From Ryuthela nishihirai (lineage: Eukaryota; Arthropoda; Arachnida; Araneae; Heptathelidae): 64,000 nucleotides of DNA. Positions 1 through 11,324 of this stretch are shown here, in pieces. Both the position numbers and the translations under genes were made by a program. The DNA lies in contig JAWZYU010000027.1 in NCBI GenBank assembly GCA_038380435.1, positions 2,229,156 through 2,293,155 on the forward strand. The letters are read 5' to 3'. Under the pieces are notes generated by a model. It saw only the letters and a program-made list of their open reading frames with translations. It was not told the DNA's origin and ran no database searches. Position 1 is the first letter of the stretch. Each line of letters opens with the position of its first letter.

Positions 1-3000
1 ACAACCCAACGTAAAAGAACACACTGGATGGCCTAGACGGTAGACTGCCATCTGTCTCCTAACATTTGTGCAGTGGGTCCCCTCCCACAACCCTTTCTGA
101 GTCTTCGGGGTCCTTGCGACCTGCCTATTTAGCCCATGTTGTGCAATAAAGAGCCTCTCAGACGTAAAACAACCCAACGTAAAAGAACACATTGGATTGC
201 CTTGACGGTAGACTACCATCTGTCTCCTAACATCTGTGTAGTGTGTCCCCACCCACAACCCTCTCTGAGCCTTCGAGGTACTTGCGACCTGCCTATTTAG
301 CCCATGGTTTGCAATAAGGAGCCTCTCAGACGTAAAACAACCCAACATGAAAGAACACACTGGATGGCCTTGACGGTAGACTACCCTCCCACAACCCTCT
401 CTGAGCCTTCGGGGTCTTTGCAACCTGCCTATTTAACCCATGGTGTGCAATAAAGAGCCTCTCAGACGTAAAACAACCCAACGTAAAAGAACACACTGGA
501 TGGCCTTGACGATAGACTGCCATCTGTCTCGTAACATCTGTGCAGTGGGTCCCCTCCCACAACCGTCTCTGAGCCTTCGGGGTCTTTGCGACCTGCCTAT
601 TTAACCCATGGTGTGCAATAAAGAGCCTCTCAGACGTAAAACAACCCAACGTAAATTAACACACTGGATGGCCTTGACGATAGACTGCCATCTGTCTCGT
701 AACATCTGTGCAGTGGGTCCCCTCCCACAACCGTCTCTGAGCCTTCGGGGTTATTGCAACCTGCCTATTTAGCCCATGTTGTGCAATAAAGAGCCTCTCA
801 GACGTAAAACAACCCAACGTAAAAGAACACATTGGATTGCCTTGACGGTAGACTACCATCTGTCTCCTAACATCTGTGTAGTGTGTCCCCACCCACAACC
901 CTCTCTGAGCCTTCGAGGTACTTGCGACCTGCCTATTTAGCCCATGGTTTGCAATAAGGAGCCTCTCAGACGTAAAACAACCCAACATGAAAGAACACAC
1001 TGGATGGCCTTGACGGTAGACTACCATCTGTCTCCTAACATCTGTGCAGTGGGTCCCCTCCCACAAACCTCTCTGAGCCTTCGGGGTCCTTGCGACCTGC
1101 CTAATTAGCCCATGTTGTGCAATAAAGAGCCTCTCAGACGTAAAACAACCCAACGTAAAAGAACACACTGGATGGCCTTGACGATAGAATGCCATCTGTC
1201 TCGTAAGATCTGTGCAGTGGGTCCCCTCCCACAACCCTCTCTGAGCCTTCGGGGTCCTTGCGGCCTGCCTATTTAGTCCATGGTGTGCAATAAAGGGCCT
1301 CTGAGACGTAAAACAACCCAACGTAAAAGAACACAATGGAACGCCTTGACGGTAGACTACCATCTGTGTCCTGACATCTGTGCAGTAAGTCTCCTCCCAC
1401 AACCCTCTCTGAGCCTTCGGGGTCCTTGCGACCTGCCTAATTAGCCCATGGTGTGCAATAAAAGGCCTCTCAGACGTAAAACAACCCAACGTAAAAGAAC
1501 ACACTGGATGGCCTTGACGGTAGACTACCATCTGTCTCCTAACACCTGTGCAGTGGGTCCCCTCCCACAACCCTCTCTGAGTCTTTGGGGTACTTGCGGC
1601 CTGCCTATTTAGCCCATGGTGTGCAATAAAGAGCCTCTCAGACGTAAAACAACCCAACGTAAATGAACACACTGGATGGCCTTGACGGTAGACTGCCATC
1701 TGTCTCGTAACATCTGTGCAGTGGGTCCCCTCCGTCAACCCTCTCTGAGCCTTCGGGTGACCTGCCTATTTAGCCCATGGTGTGCAATAATGGGGCTCTC
1801 AGACGTAAAACAACCCAACGTAAAAGAACACAATGGAACGCCTTGACGGTAGACTACCATCTGTGTCCTGACATCTGTGCAGTAAGTCTCCTCCCACAAC
1901 CCTCTCTGAGCCTTCGGGGTCCTTGCGACCTGCCTAATTAGCCCATGGTGTGCAATAAAAGGCCTCTCAGACGTAAAACAACCCAACGTAAAAGAACACA
2001 CTGGATGGCCTTGACGGTAGACTACCATCTGTCTCCTAACACCTGTGCAGTGGGTCCCCTCCCACAACCCTCTCTGAGCCTTCGGGGTCTTTGCGACCTG
2101 CCTATTTAACCCATGGTGTGCAATAAAGAGCCTCTCAGACGTAAAACAACCCAACGTAAAAGAACACACTGGATGGCCTTGACGATAGACTGCCATCTGT
2201 CTCGTAACATCTGTGCAGTGGGTCCCCTCCCACAACCGTCTCTGAGCCTTCGGGGTCCTTGCAACCTGCCTATTTAGCCCATGTTGTGCAATAAAGAGCC
2301 TCTCAGACGTAAAACAACCCAACGTAAAAGAACACACTGGATGGCCTAGACGGTAGACTGCCATCTGTCTCCTAACATTTGTGCAGTGGGTCCCCTCCCA
2401 CAACCCTTTCTGAGTCTTCGGGGTCCTTGCGACCTGCCTATTTAGCCCATGTTGTGCAATAAAGAGCCTCTCAGACGTAAAACAACCCAACGTAAAAGAA
2501 CACATTGGATTGCCTTGACGGTAGACTACCATCTGTCTCCTAACATCTGTGTAGTGTGTCCCCACCCACAACCCTCTCTGAGCCTTCGAGGTACTTGCGA
2601 CCTGCCTATTTAGCCCATGGTTTGCAATAAGGAGCCTCTCAGACGTAAAACAACCCAACATGAAAGAACACACTGGATGGCCTTGACGGTAGACTACCCT
2701 CCCACAACCCTCTCTGAGCCTTCGGGGTCTTTGCAACCTGCCTATTTAACCCATGGTGTGCAATAAAGAGCCTCTCAAACGTAAAACAACCCAACGTAAA
2801 AGAACACACTGGATGGCCTTGACGATAGACTGCCATCTGTCTCGTAACATCTGTGCAGTGGGTCCCCTCCCACAACCGTCTCTGAGCCTTCGGGGTCTTT
2901 GCGACCTGCCTATTTAACCCATGGTGTGCAATAAAGAGCCTCTCAGACGTAAAACAACCCAACGTAAATTAACACACTGGATGGCCTTGACGATAGACTG

Positions 3001-6000
3001 CCATCTGTCTCGTAACATCTGTGCAGTGGGTCCCCTCCCACAACCGTCTCTGAGCCTTCGGGGTTATTGCAACCTGCCTATTTAGCCCATGTTGTGCAAT
3101 AAAGAGCCTCTCAGACGTAAAACAACCCAACGTAAAAGAACACATTGGATTGCCTTGACGGTAGACTACCATCTGTCTCCTAACATCTGTGTAGTGTGTC
3201 CCCACCCACAACCCTCTCTGAGCCTTCGAGGTACTTGCGACCTGCCTATTTAGCCCATGGTTTGCAATAAGGAGCCTCTCAGACGTAAAACAACCCAACA
3301 TGAAAGAACACACTGGATGGCCTTGACGGTAGACTACCATCTGTCTCCTAACATCTGTGCAGTGGGTCCCCTCCCACAACCCTCTCTGAGCCTTCGGGGT
3401 CCTTGCGACCTGCCTAATTAGCCCATGTTGTGCAATAAAGAGCCTCTCAGACGTAAAACAACCCAACGTAAAAGAACACACTGGATGGCCTTGACGGTAG
3501 AATGCTATCTGTCTCGTAAGATCTGTGCAGTGGGTCCCCTCCCACAACCCTCTCTGAGCCTTCGGGGTCCTTGCGGCCTGCCTATTTAGTCCATGGTGTG
3601 CAATAAAGGGCCTCTGAGACGTAAAACAACCCTACGTAAACGAACACACTGGATGGCCTTGACGGTAGACTACCATCTGTCTCCTAACATCTGTGCAGTT
3701 GGTCCCCTCCCACAAGCCTCTCTGAGCCTTCGGGGTCCTTGTGACCTGCCTATTTAGCCTATGGTGTGCAATATAGAGCTTCTCAGACGTAAAACAACCC
3801 AACTTAAAAGAACACACTGGATGGCCTTGACCGTAGACTAACATCTGTGCAGTGGGTCCTCTCCCACAACCCTCACTGAACCTTCAAGGTACTTGCGACC
3901 TGCCTATTTAGCCCATGGTGTGCAATAAAGAGCCTCTCAGACCTAAAACAACCCAACGTAAAACAACACACTGGATGGCCTTGACGGTAGACTATCATCT
4001 GTCTCCTAACATCTGTGCAGTGAGTCTCCTCCCACAACCCTCTCTGAGCCTTCGGGGTCCTTGCGACCTGCTTAATTAGCCCATGGTGTGCAATAAAGGG
4101 CCTCTCAGACATAAAATATCCCAACGTAAAAGAACACAGTGGATGGTCTTGACGGTAGACTACCATCTGTGCAGTGGGTCCTCTCCCACAACCCTCACTG
4201 AACCTTCAAGGTACTTGCGACCTGCCTATTTAGCCCATGGTGTGCAATAAAGAGCCTCTCAGACGTAAAACAACCCAACGTAAAACAACACACTGGATGG
4301 CCTTGACGGTAGACTATCATCTGTCTCCTAACATCTGTGCAGTGAGTCTCCTCCCACAACCCTCTCTGAGCCTTCGGGGTCCTTGCGACCTGCTTAATTA
4401 GCCCATGGTGTGCAATAAAGGGCCTCTCAGACATAAAATATCCCAACGTAAAAGAACACAGTGGATGGTCTTGACGGTAGACTACCATCTGTGTCCTGAC
4501 ATCTGTGCAGTGAGTCTCCTCCCACAACCCTCTCTGAGCCTTCGGGGTCCTTGCGACCTGCCTAATTCGCCCATGGTGTGCAATAAAGGGCCTCTCAGAC
4601 GTAAAACAACCCAACGTAAAAGAACTTACTGGATGGCCTTGACGGTAGACTACCATCTGTCTCCTAATATCTGTGCAGTGAGTCTCCTCCCACAACCCTC
4701 TCTGAGCCTTCGGGGTCCTTGCGACCTGCGTAATTAGCCCATGGTGTGCAATAAAGGGCCTCTCAGACGTAAAACAACCCAACGTAAATGAACACAATGG
4801 AACGCCTTGACGGTAGACTACCATCTGTGTCCTGACATCTGTGCAGTAAGTCTCCTCCCACAACCCTCTCTGAGCCTTCGGGGTCCTTGCGACCTGCCTA
4901 ATTAGCCCATGGTGTGCAATAAAAGGCCTCTCAGACGTAAAACAACCCAACGTAAAAGAACACACTGGATGGCCTTGACGGTAGACTACCATCTGTCTCC
5001 TAACACCTGTGCAGTGGGTCCCCTCCCACAACCCTCTCTGAGTCTTTGGGGTACTTGCGGCCTGCCTATTTAGCCCATTGTGTGCAATAAAGAGCCTCTC
5101 AGACGTAAAACAACCCAACGTAAAAGAACACACTGGATGGCCTTGACGGTAGACTGTCATCTGTCTCGTAACATCTGTGCAGTGGGTCCCCTCCGTCAAC
5201 CCTCTCTGAGCCTTCGGGTGACCTGCCTATTTAGCCCATGGTGTGCAATAATGGGGCTCTCAGACGTAAAACAACCCAACGTAAAAGAACACAATGGAAC
5301 GCCTTGACGGTAGACTACCATCTGTGTCCTGACATCTGTGCAGTAAGTCTCCTCCCACAACCCTCTCTGAGCCTTCGGGGTCCTTGCGACCTGCCTAATT
5401 AGCCCATGGTGTGCAATAAAAGGCCTCTCAGACGTAAAACAACCCAACGTAAAAGAACACACTGGATGGCCTTGACGGTAGACTACCATCTGTCTCCTAA
5501 CACCTGTGCAGTGGGTCCCCTCCCACAACCCTCTCTGAGCCTTCGGGGTCTTTGCGACCTGCCTATTTAACCCATGGTGTGCAATAAAGAGCCTCTCAGA
5601 CGTAAAACAACCCAACGTAAAAGAACACACTGGATGGCCTTGACGATAGACTGCCATCTGTCTCGTAACATCTGTGCAGTGGGTCCCCTCCCACAACCGT
5701 CTCTGAGCCTTCGGGGTCCTTGCGACCTGCCTATTTAGCCCATGTTGTGCAATAAAGAGCCTCTCAGACGTAAAACAACCCAACGTAAAAGAACACACTG
5801 GATGGCCTAGACGGTAGACTACCATCTGTCTCCTAACATCTGTGCAGTTGGTCCCCTCCCACAACCCTTTCTGAGTCTTCGGGGTCCTTGCGACCTGCCT
5901 ATTTAGCCCATGTTGTGCAATAAAGAGCCTCTCAGACGTAAAACAACCCAACGTAAAAGAACACACTGGATTGCCTTGACGATAGACTACCATCTGTCTC

Positions 6001-6615
6001 CTAACATCTGTGTAGTGGGTCCCCACCCACAACCCTCTCTGAGCCTTCGAGGTACTTGCGACCTGCCTATTTAGCCCATGGTTTGCAATAAGGAGCCTCT
6101 CAGACGTGAAACAACCCAACATGAAAGAACACACTGGATGGCCTTGACGGTAGACTACCATCTGTCTCCTAACATCTGTGCAGTGGGTCCCCTCCCACAA
6201 CCCTCTCTGAGCCTTCGGGGTCCTTGCGACCTGCCTAATTAGCCCATGTTGTGCAATAAAGAGCCTCTCAGACGTAAAAGAACCCAACGTAAAAGAACAC
6301 ACTGGATGGCCTTGACGGTAGAATGCCATCTGTCTCGTAAGATCTGTGCAGTGGGTCCCCTCCCACAACCTTCTCTGAGCCTTCGGGGTCCTTGCAGCCT
6401 GCCTATTTAGCCCAGGGTGTGCAATAAAGGGCCTCTGAGACGTAAAACAACCCAACGTTAAAGAACACACTGGATGGCCTTGACGGTAGACTACCATCTG
6501 TCTCCTAACATCTGTGTAGTGGGTCCCCTCCCACAACCCTCTCTGAGCCTTCAGGATCCTTGCGACCTGCCTATTTAGCTCTTTGTGTCCAAAAAATGCC
6601 TCATAGAGGTAATGC
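1..6615 (-). repeat. 168-bp satellite array derived from the 3' half of SINE-A
   Basis: About 39 tandem units of 168 bp, the first anchor at 1 recurring at 169. The array runs off the left edge and ends in a degenerate unit near 6575-6615. Each unit matches the last ~165 bp of the dispersed SINE-A: the segment from AAAGAACAC, through ATGGCCTTGACGG, CATCTGTCTCC, GGGTCCCCTCC, GAGCCTTCGGGGTCC, TTTAGCCCATGGTGTGCAA and CTCAGA, to the terminal AAAACAACCCAAC. Since 168 is 56 codons and the minus strand has no stop in one frame, long minus-strand open frames arise (for example 5196-6632). They break only where units carry small deletions, such as 14 bp near 4170 and about 34 bp near 388 and 2699. I regard them as non-coding. 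Segments recur at offsets of 2313 bp and 3461 bp, so there is higher-order structure. Confidence 0.93.
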
Positions 6616-7154
6616 CACCGAGCTCTCTTCAATTCTATTTGATTTATAATGTATCCTTATGATAGGTACTTGAATGGTACATACTATAATTTAAGCGATG
6701 TCGATTACAGCATCGATCAATTGGTGAAAAAATTGAATTTGATAGAAAAATCATAGCAAGTTCTAAAAGCTTGAGTATCTCCTATAAATATGAAAATCTT
6801 CACGACGTTTAGCAAGAAATCAAAAAATCAAATTCAGATCTTCCTTCTAAGTAAGAACAACTAATTTAAAAATCAGAAGTAATAAATATTTTTTTTTTCG
6901 AAAGTTTTCCTTTGCCTAATATCCATTCTTCGTATGCATTCTTTCGTATGCATTCATATGCATTCTTCGTCTATTAATATCCGTTGAATGGAACTAGTTA
7001 ATCAAAAATATCTGGAATGGCATTCGTTCAAAGTTATTCATCAGAATAAAATTCATCACTTCCCGAAAACCGAAAAGTTTCGAATATTAATTCCACCATG
7101 AGAACTTTGTGTGAACCACTACTGACTAGCAGTTGGCTCTGTCTGGAGTTTGTC
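6616..7154. other. Unique AT-rich spacer, no gene seen
   Basis: AT-rich sequence between the 168-bp array and the next SINE-derived block. The only structure seen is a short run of CGTATGCATTC-like words at about 6925-6972. No open frame of note. Confidence 0.6.
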
Positions 7155-7300
7155 TGGCTCATTATCTGTGGTTCCCGGTTACAAGTCCCAGATGTTCTAT
7201 CACTGAAATTGACTCCCATATCCTTTGTTTGCCCTCAGTAACAAAGGAATGACCTAATGTTGTCCCATCCGTTGGGTGGGATATTAAAACAAGGTTCTTT
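7155..7300 (+). mobile_element. Degenerate SINE-A fragment (5' part, plus strand)
   Basis: The stretch reads GGCTCATTATCTGTGGTTCCC, then GTTACAAGTCCCAG, then TCCCATCCGTTGGGTGGGA. These correspond in order to the tRNA-like head, the B box and the middle of SINE-A. Many substitutions mark it as an old copy. It abuts the head-to-head SINE-A copy that starts at 7307. Confidence 0.55.
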
Positions 7301-7306
7301 ATGCAG

Positions 7307-10300
7307 TTGGGTTGTTTTACCGCTGACCGGCCCGTTTTTGCACACAATGGGCTAAATGGGAAGTTCACAAAGACCCCGAAGGCTAAGAGAATGTTGGTGG
7401 GAGGGGACCCACTGGAACAGATGTTGGGAGACAGAGGGTAGCCTTCTTTAAGATGCGAGAGTATGGCTCTCCCACACTGAGGGTAGCCTTCTTTAAAGTG
7501 CGAGAGTATGACTCTCCCACACAAAGGGTAACCTTCTTTAAGGTGCGAGAGTATGGCTCTCCGACACAGAGGGTAGCCTTCTTTAAGGTGCGAGAGTATG
7601 GCTCTCCAACACAGAGGGTAGCCTTCTTTAATGTGCGAGAGTATGGCTCTCCCACACAGACGGTAGCCTTCTTTAAATTGCGAGAGTATGGCTCTCCCAC
7701 ACATAGGGTAGCCTTCTTTAAGGTGCGAGAGTATGGCTCTCCCACACAGAGGGTAGCCTTCTTTAAGGTGCGAGAGTATGGCTCTCCCACACAGAGGGTA
7801 GCCTTCTTTAAGGTGCGACATTATGGCTCTCCCACACAGAGGGTAGCCTTCTTTAAGGTGCGAGAGTATGGCTCTCCCACACAGAGGGTAGCCTTCTTTA
7901 AATTGCGAGAGTATGGCTCTCCCACACAGAGGGTAGCCTTCTTTAAATTGCGAGAGTATGGCTCTCCCACACAGAGGGTAGCCTTCTTTAAGGTGCGAGA
8001 GTATGGCTCTCCCACACAGAGGGTAGCCTTCTTTAAGGTACGAGAGTATGGCTCTCCCACACTGAGGGTAGCCTTCTTTAAAGTACGAGAGTATGGCTCT
8101 CCCACACAGAGGGTAGCCTTCTTTAAGGTGCGAGAGTATGGCTCTCCCACACAGAGGGTAGCCTTCTTTAAGGTACGAGAGTATGGCTCTCCCATACTGA
8201 GGGTAGCCTTCTTTAAAGTACGAGAGTATGGCTCTCCCACACAGAGGGTAGCCTTCTTTAAGGTGCGAGAGTATGGCACTCCCACACAGAGGGTAGTCTT
8301 CTTTAATGTGCGAGAGTATGGCTCTCCCACACAGAGGGTAGCCTTCTTTAAGGTGCGAGAGTATGGCTCTCCCACACAGAGGGTAGCCTTCTTTAATGTG
8401 CGAGAGTATGGCTCTCCCACACTGAGGGTAGCCTTCTTTAAAGTACGAGAGTATGGCTCTCCCACACAGAGGTAGCCTTCTTTAAGGTGCGAGAGTATGG
8501 CACTCCCACACAGAGGGTAGCCTTCTTTAATGTGCGAGAGTATGGCTTTCCCACACAGAGGGTAGCCTTCTTTAAGGTGCGAGAGTATGGCTCTCCCACA
8601 CTGAGGGTAGCCTTCTTTAAAGTACGAGAGTATGGCTCTCCCACACAGAGGGTAGCCTTCTTTAAGGTGCGAGAGTATGGCACTCCCACACAGAGGGTAG
8701 TCTTCTTTAATGTGCGAGAGTATGGCTCTCCCACACAGAGGGTAGCCTTCTTTAAGGTGCGAGAGTATGGCACTCCCACACAGAGGGTAGTCTTCTTTAA
8801 TGTGAGAGAGTATGGCTCTCCCACACAGAGGGTAGCCTTCTTTAAGGTGCGAGAGTATGGCTCTCCCACACAGAGGGTAGTCTTCTTTAATGTGCGAGAG
8901 TATGGCTCTCCCACACTGAGGGTAGCCTTCTTTAAAGTACGAGAGTATGGCTCTCCCACACAGAGGGTAGCCTTCTTTAAGGTGCGAGAGTATGGCACTC
9001 CCACACTGAGGGTAGCCTTCTTTAAAGTACGAGAGTATGGCTCTCCCACACAGAGGGTAGCCTTCTTTAAGGTGCGAGAGTATGACACTCCCACACAGAG
9101 GGTAGTCTTCTTTAATGTGCGAGAGTATGGCTCTCCCACACAGAGGCAGCCTTCTTTAAGGTGCGAGAGTATGGCACTCCCACACAGAGGGTAGTCTTCT
9201 TTAATGTGCGAGAGTATGGCTCTCCCACACTGAGGGTAGCCTTCTTTAAAGTACGAGAGTATGGCTCTCCCACACAGAGGTAGCCTTCTTTAAGGTGCGA
9301 GAGTATGGCACTCCCACACAGAGGGTAGCCTTCTTTAATGTGCGAGAGTATGGCTCTCCCACACAGAGGGTAGCCTTCTTTAAGGTGCGAGAGTATGGCA
9401 CTCCCACACAGAGGGTAGTCTTCTTTAATGTGCGAGAGTATGGCTCTCCCACACAGAGGGTAGCCTTCTTTAAGGTGCGAGAGTATGGCTCTCCCACACT
9501 GAGGGTAGCCTTCTTTAAAGTACGAGAGTATGGCTCTCCCACACAGAGGTAGCCTTCTTTAAGGTGCGAGAGTATGGCACTCCCACACAGAGGGTAGCCT
9601 TCTTTAATGTGCGAGAGTATGGCTCTCCCACACAGAGGGTAGCCTTCTTTAAGGTGCGAGAGTATGGCACTCCCACACAGAGGGTAGCCTTCTTTAATGT
9701 GCGAGAGTATGGCTCTCCCACACAGAGGGTAGCCTTCTTTAAGGTGCGAGAGTATGGCTCTCCCACACTGAGGGTAGCCTTCTTTAAAGTACGAGAGTAT
9801 GGCTCTCCCACACAGAGGGTAGCCTTCTTTAAGGTGCGAGAGTATGGCACTCCCACACAGAGGGTAGTCTTCTTTAATGTGCGAGAGTATGGCTCTCCCA
9901 CACAGAGGGTAGCCTTCTTTAAGGTGCGAGAGTATGGCTCTCCCACACAGAGGGTAGTCTTCTTTAATGTGCGAGAGTATGGCTCTCCCACACTGAGGGT
10001 AGCCTTCTTTAAAGTACGAGAGTATGGCTCTCCCACACAGAGGGTAGCCTTCTTTAAGGTGCGAGAGTATGGCACTCCCACACTGAGGGTAGCCTTCTTT
10101 AAAGTACGAGAGTATGGCTCTCCCACACAGAGGGTGGCCTTCTTTAAGGTGCGAGAGTATGGCACTCCCACACAGAGGGTAGTCTTCTTTAATGTGCGAG
10201 AGTATGGCTCTCCCACACAGAGGGTAGCCTTCTTTAAGGTGCGAGAGTATGGCACTCCCACACAGAGGGTAGTCTTCTTTAATGTGCGAGAGTATGGCTC

Positions 10301-10938
10301 TCCCACACTGAGGGTAGCCTTCTTTAAAGTACGAGAGTATGGCTCTCCCACACAGAGGTAGCCTTCTTTAATGTGCGAGAGTATGGCTCTCCCACACAGA
10401 GGGTAGTCTTCTTTAATGTGCGAGAGTATGGCTCTCCCACACTGAGGGTAGCCTTCTTTAAAGTACGAGAGTATGGCTCTCCCACACAGAGGGTAGCCTT
10501 CTTTAAGGTGCGAGAGTATGGCACTCCCACACAGAGGGTAGTCTTCTTTAATGTGCGAGAGTATGGCTCTCCCACACAGAGGGTAGCCTTCTTTAAGGTG
10601 CGAGAGTATGGCACTCCCACACAGAGGGTAGTCTTCTTTAAAGTACGAGAGTATGGCTCTCCCACACAGAGGGTAGCCTTCTTTAAGGTGCGAGAGTATG
10701 GCACTCCCACACAGAGGGTAGTCTTCTTTAATGTGCGAGAGTATGGCTCTCCCACACATAGTGCCAAGGCTTAAAATCCCATTGCACGGACCACGGTCTT
10801 TTCAAGCTCATCGTTATCCTCTATTGACGGGGGGGGGGGGGGGGAGTTTTGAGGAAATAAATCTCAACCCTGACCCAGCTGGGACTTGAACCTTGGAACT
10901 GTAAACTACGAGCCTGGCATGCTACCAACTGAGTAACC
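7307..10938 (-). mobile_element. SINE-A copy with an expanded internal minisatellite
   Basis: On the plus strand the left arm (7307-7437) starts TTGGGTTGTTTTACC and continues through GGGCTAAATGG, CCCCGAAGGCT and GGGACCCACTGGAACAG. This is the reverse complement of the SINE-A 3' end. The right arm (about 10750-10938) continues with the reverse complement of the 5' half: GCTCTCCCACACA, AATCTCAACCCTGACCCAGC, a B-box complement GGGACTTGAACC, then GCGCTACC/GAGTAACC-like sequence. Between the arms the same SINE is filled by the 45-bp array. One SINE copy of about 390 bp has thus become a 3.6-kb locus. The right arm also has a run of 16 G at 10829-10844 where other copies have a few. Confidence 0.88.
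7437..10764. repeat. 45-bp minisatellite (about 74 units) inside SINE-A
   Basis: The unit is GGGTAGCCTTCTTTAAGGTG followed by CGAGAGTATGGCTCTCCCAC and ACAGA, 45 bp in all. Ordinary SINE-A copies (minus orientation) read GATGGTAGCCTCCCGTCAAGG, then CCAGCGTGTTCTTTAACGTG, then CACAGGGTATGGCTCTCCC. The repeat unit is those two pieces joined with the ~30 bp between them removed. Because 45 is 15 codons, open frames run for hundreds of codons on both strands, with no start, composition or domain arguing for coding. Single-base losses (44-bp units at about 8471, 9279, 9548 and 10357) break the frames. They recur at about 809 and 269 bp, which points to higher-order duplication. Confidence 0.93.
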
Positions 10939-10940
10939 GG

Positions 10941-11324
10941 TTGGGTTGTTTTACCTCTGAGCGGCACTTTTTTGCACACCATGGGCTAAATGGCCAGGTC
11001 ACACGGACCCCAAAAGCTCAGAAAAGATTGGGGGAGGGGATCCACTGGAACGGCTGTTGGGAGACAGATGGTAGCCTCCAGTCAAGGCCATCCAGCGTGT
11101 TCTTTAACATGCACAGGGTATGGCTGTCCCGCACACGGAACCACGGCTTAACATACCATCCGATGGACGACGGCCTATTACCAAGCCCATCGGTGTCCCC
11201 AACTGACGCGGAAAGGCGGGGAATTTTGCGGAGATAAATCTCAACGCTGACCCAGCTGGGACTCGAACCTGGGAACTACAGATTTCGAGCCTGGCGCGCT
11301 ACCGACTGAGCCACCCCCGCCCCG
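10941..11324 (-). mobile_element. SINE-A, full-length copy
   Basis: A near-complete tRNA-derived SINE, read on the minus strand. Its head carries a tRNA-like A box (GGCTCAGTCGGTAGCGCG) and B box (GGTTCGAGTCC), followed by a unique body. The 3' end is CAGAGGTAAAACAACCCAA, without a poly(A) tail. It directly abuts the previous SINE copy at 10938. The small open frame at 10941-11237 is a shadow of the SINE. Confidence 0.88.

Noticed and set aside
656..6632. Cys- and His-containing 56-residue repeats as a zinc-finger-like protein
   Set aside because: They are read-throughs of the antisense strand of SINE-A 3' ends; the same peptide appears wherever a SINE copy lies.
7437..10764. CRISPR-like array
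   Set aside because: Units are contiguous with no spacers, in an animal genome; this is a minisatellite.
7453..10774. Long repetitive ORFs (REYGSPTQRVAFFKV repeats) as a silk-like or structural protein
   Set aside because: Open on both strands, caused by a 45-bp unit without stops, and the unit is traceable to a non-coding SINE. No signal peptide or other evidence.
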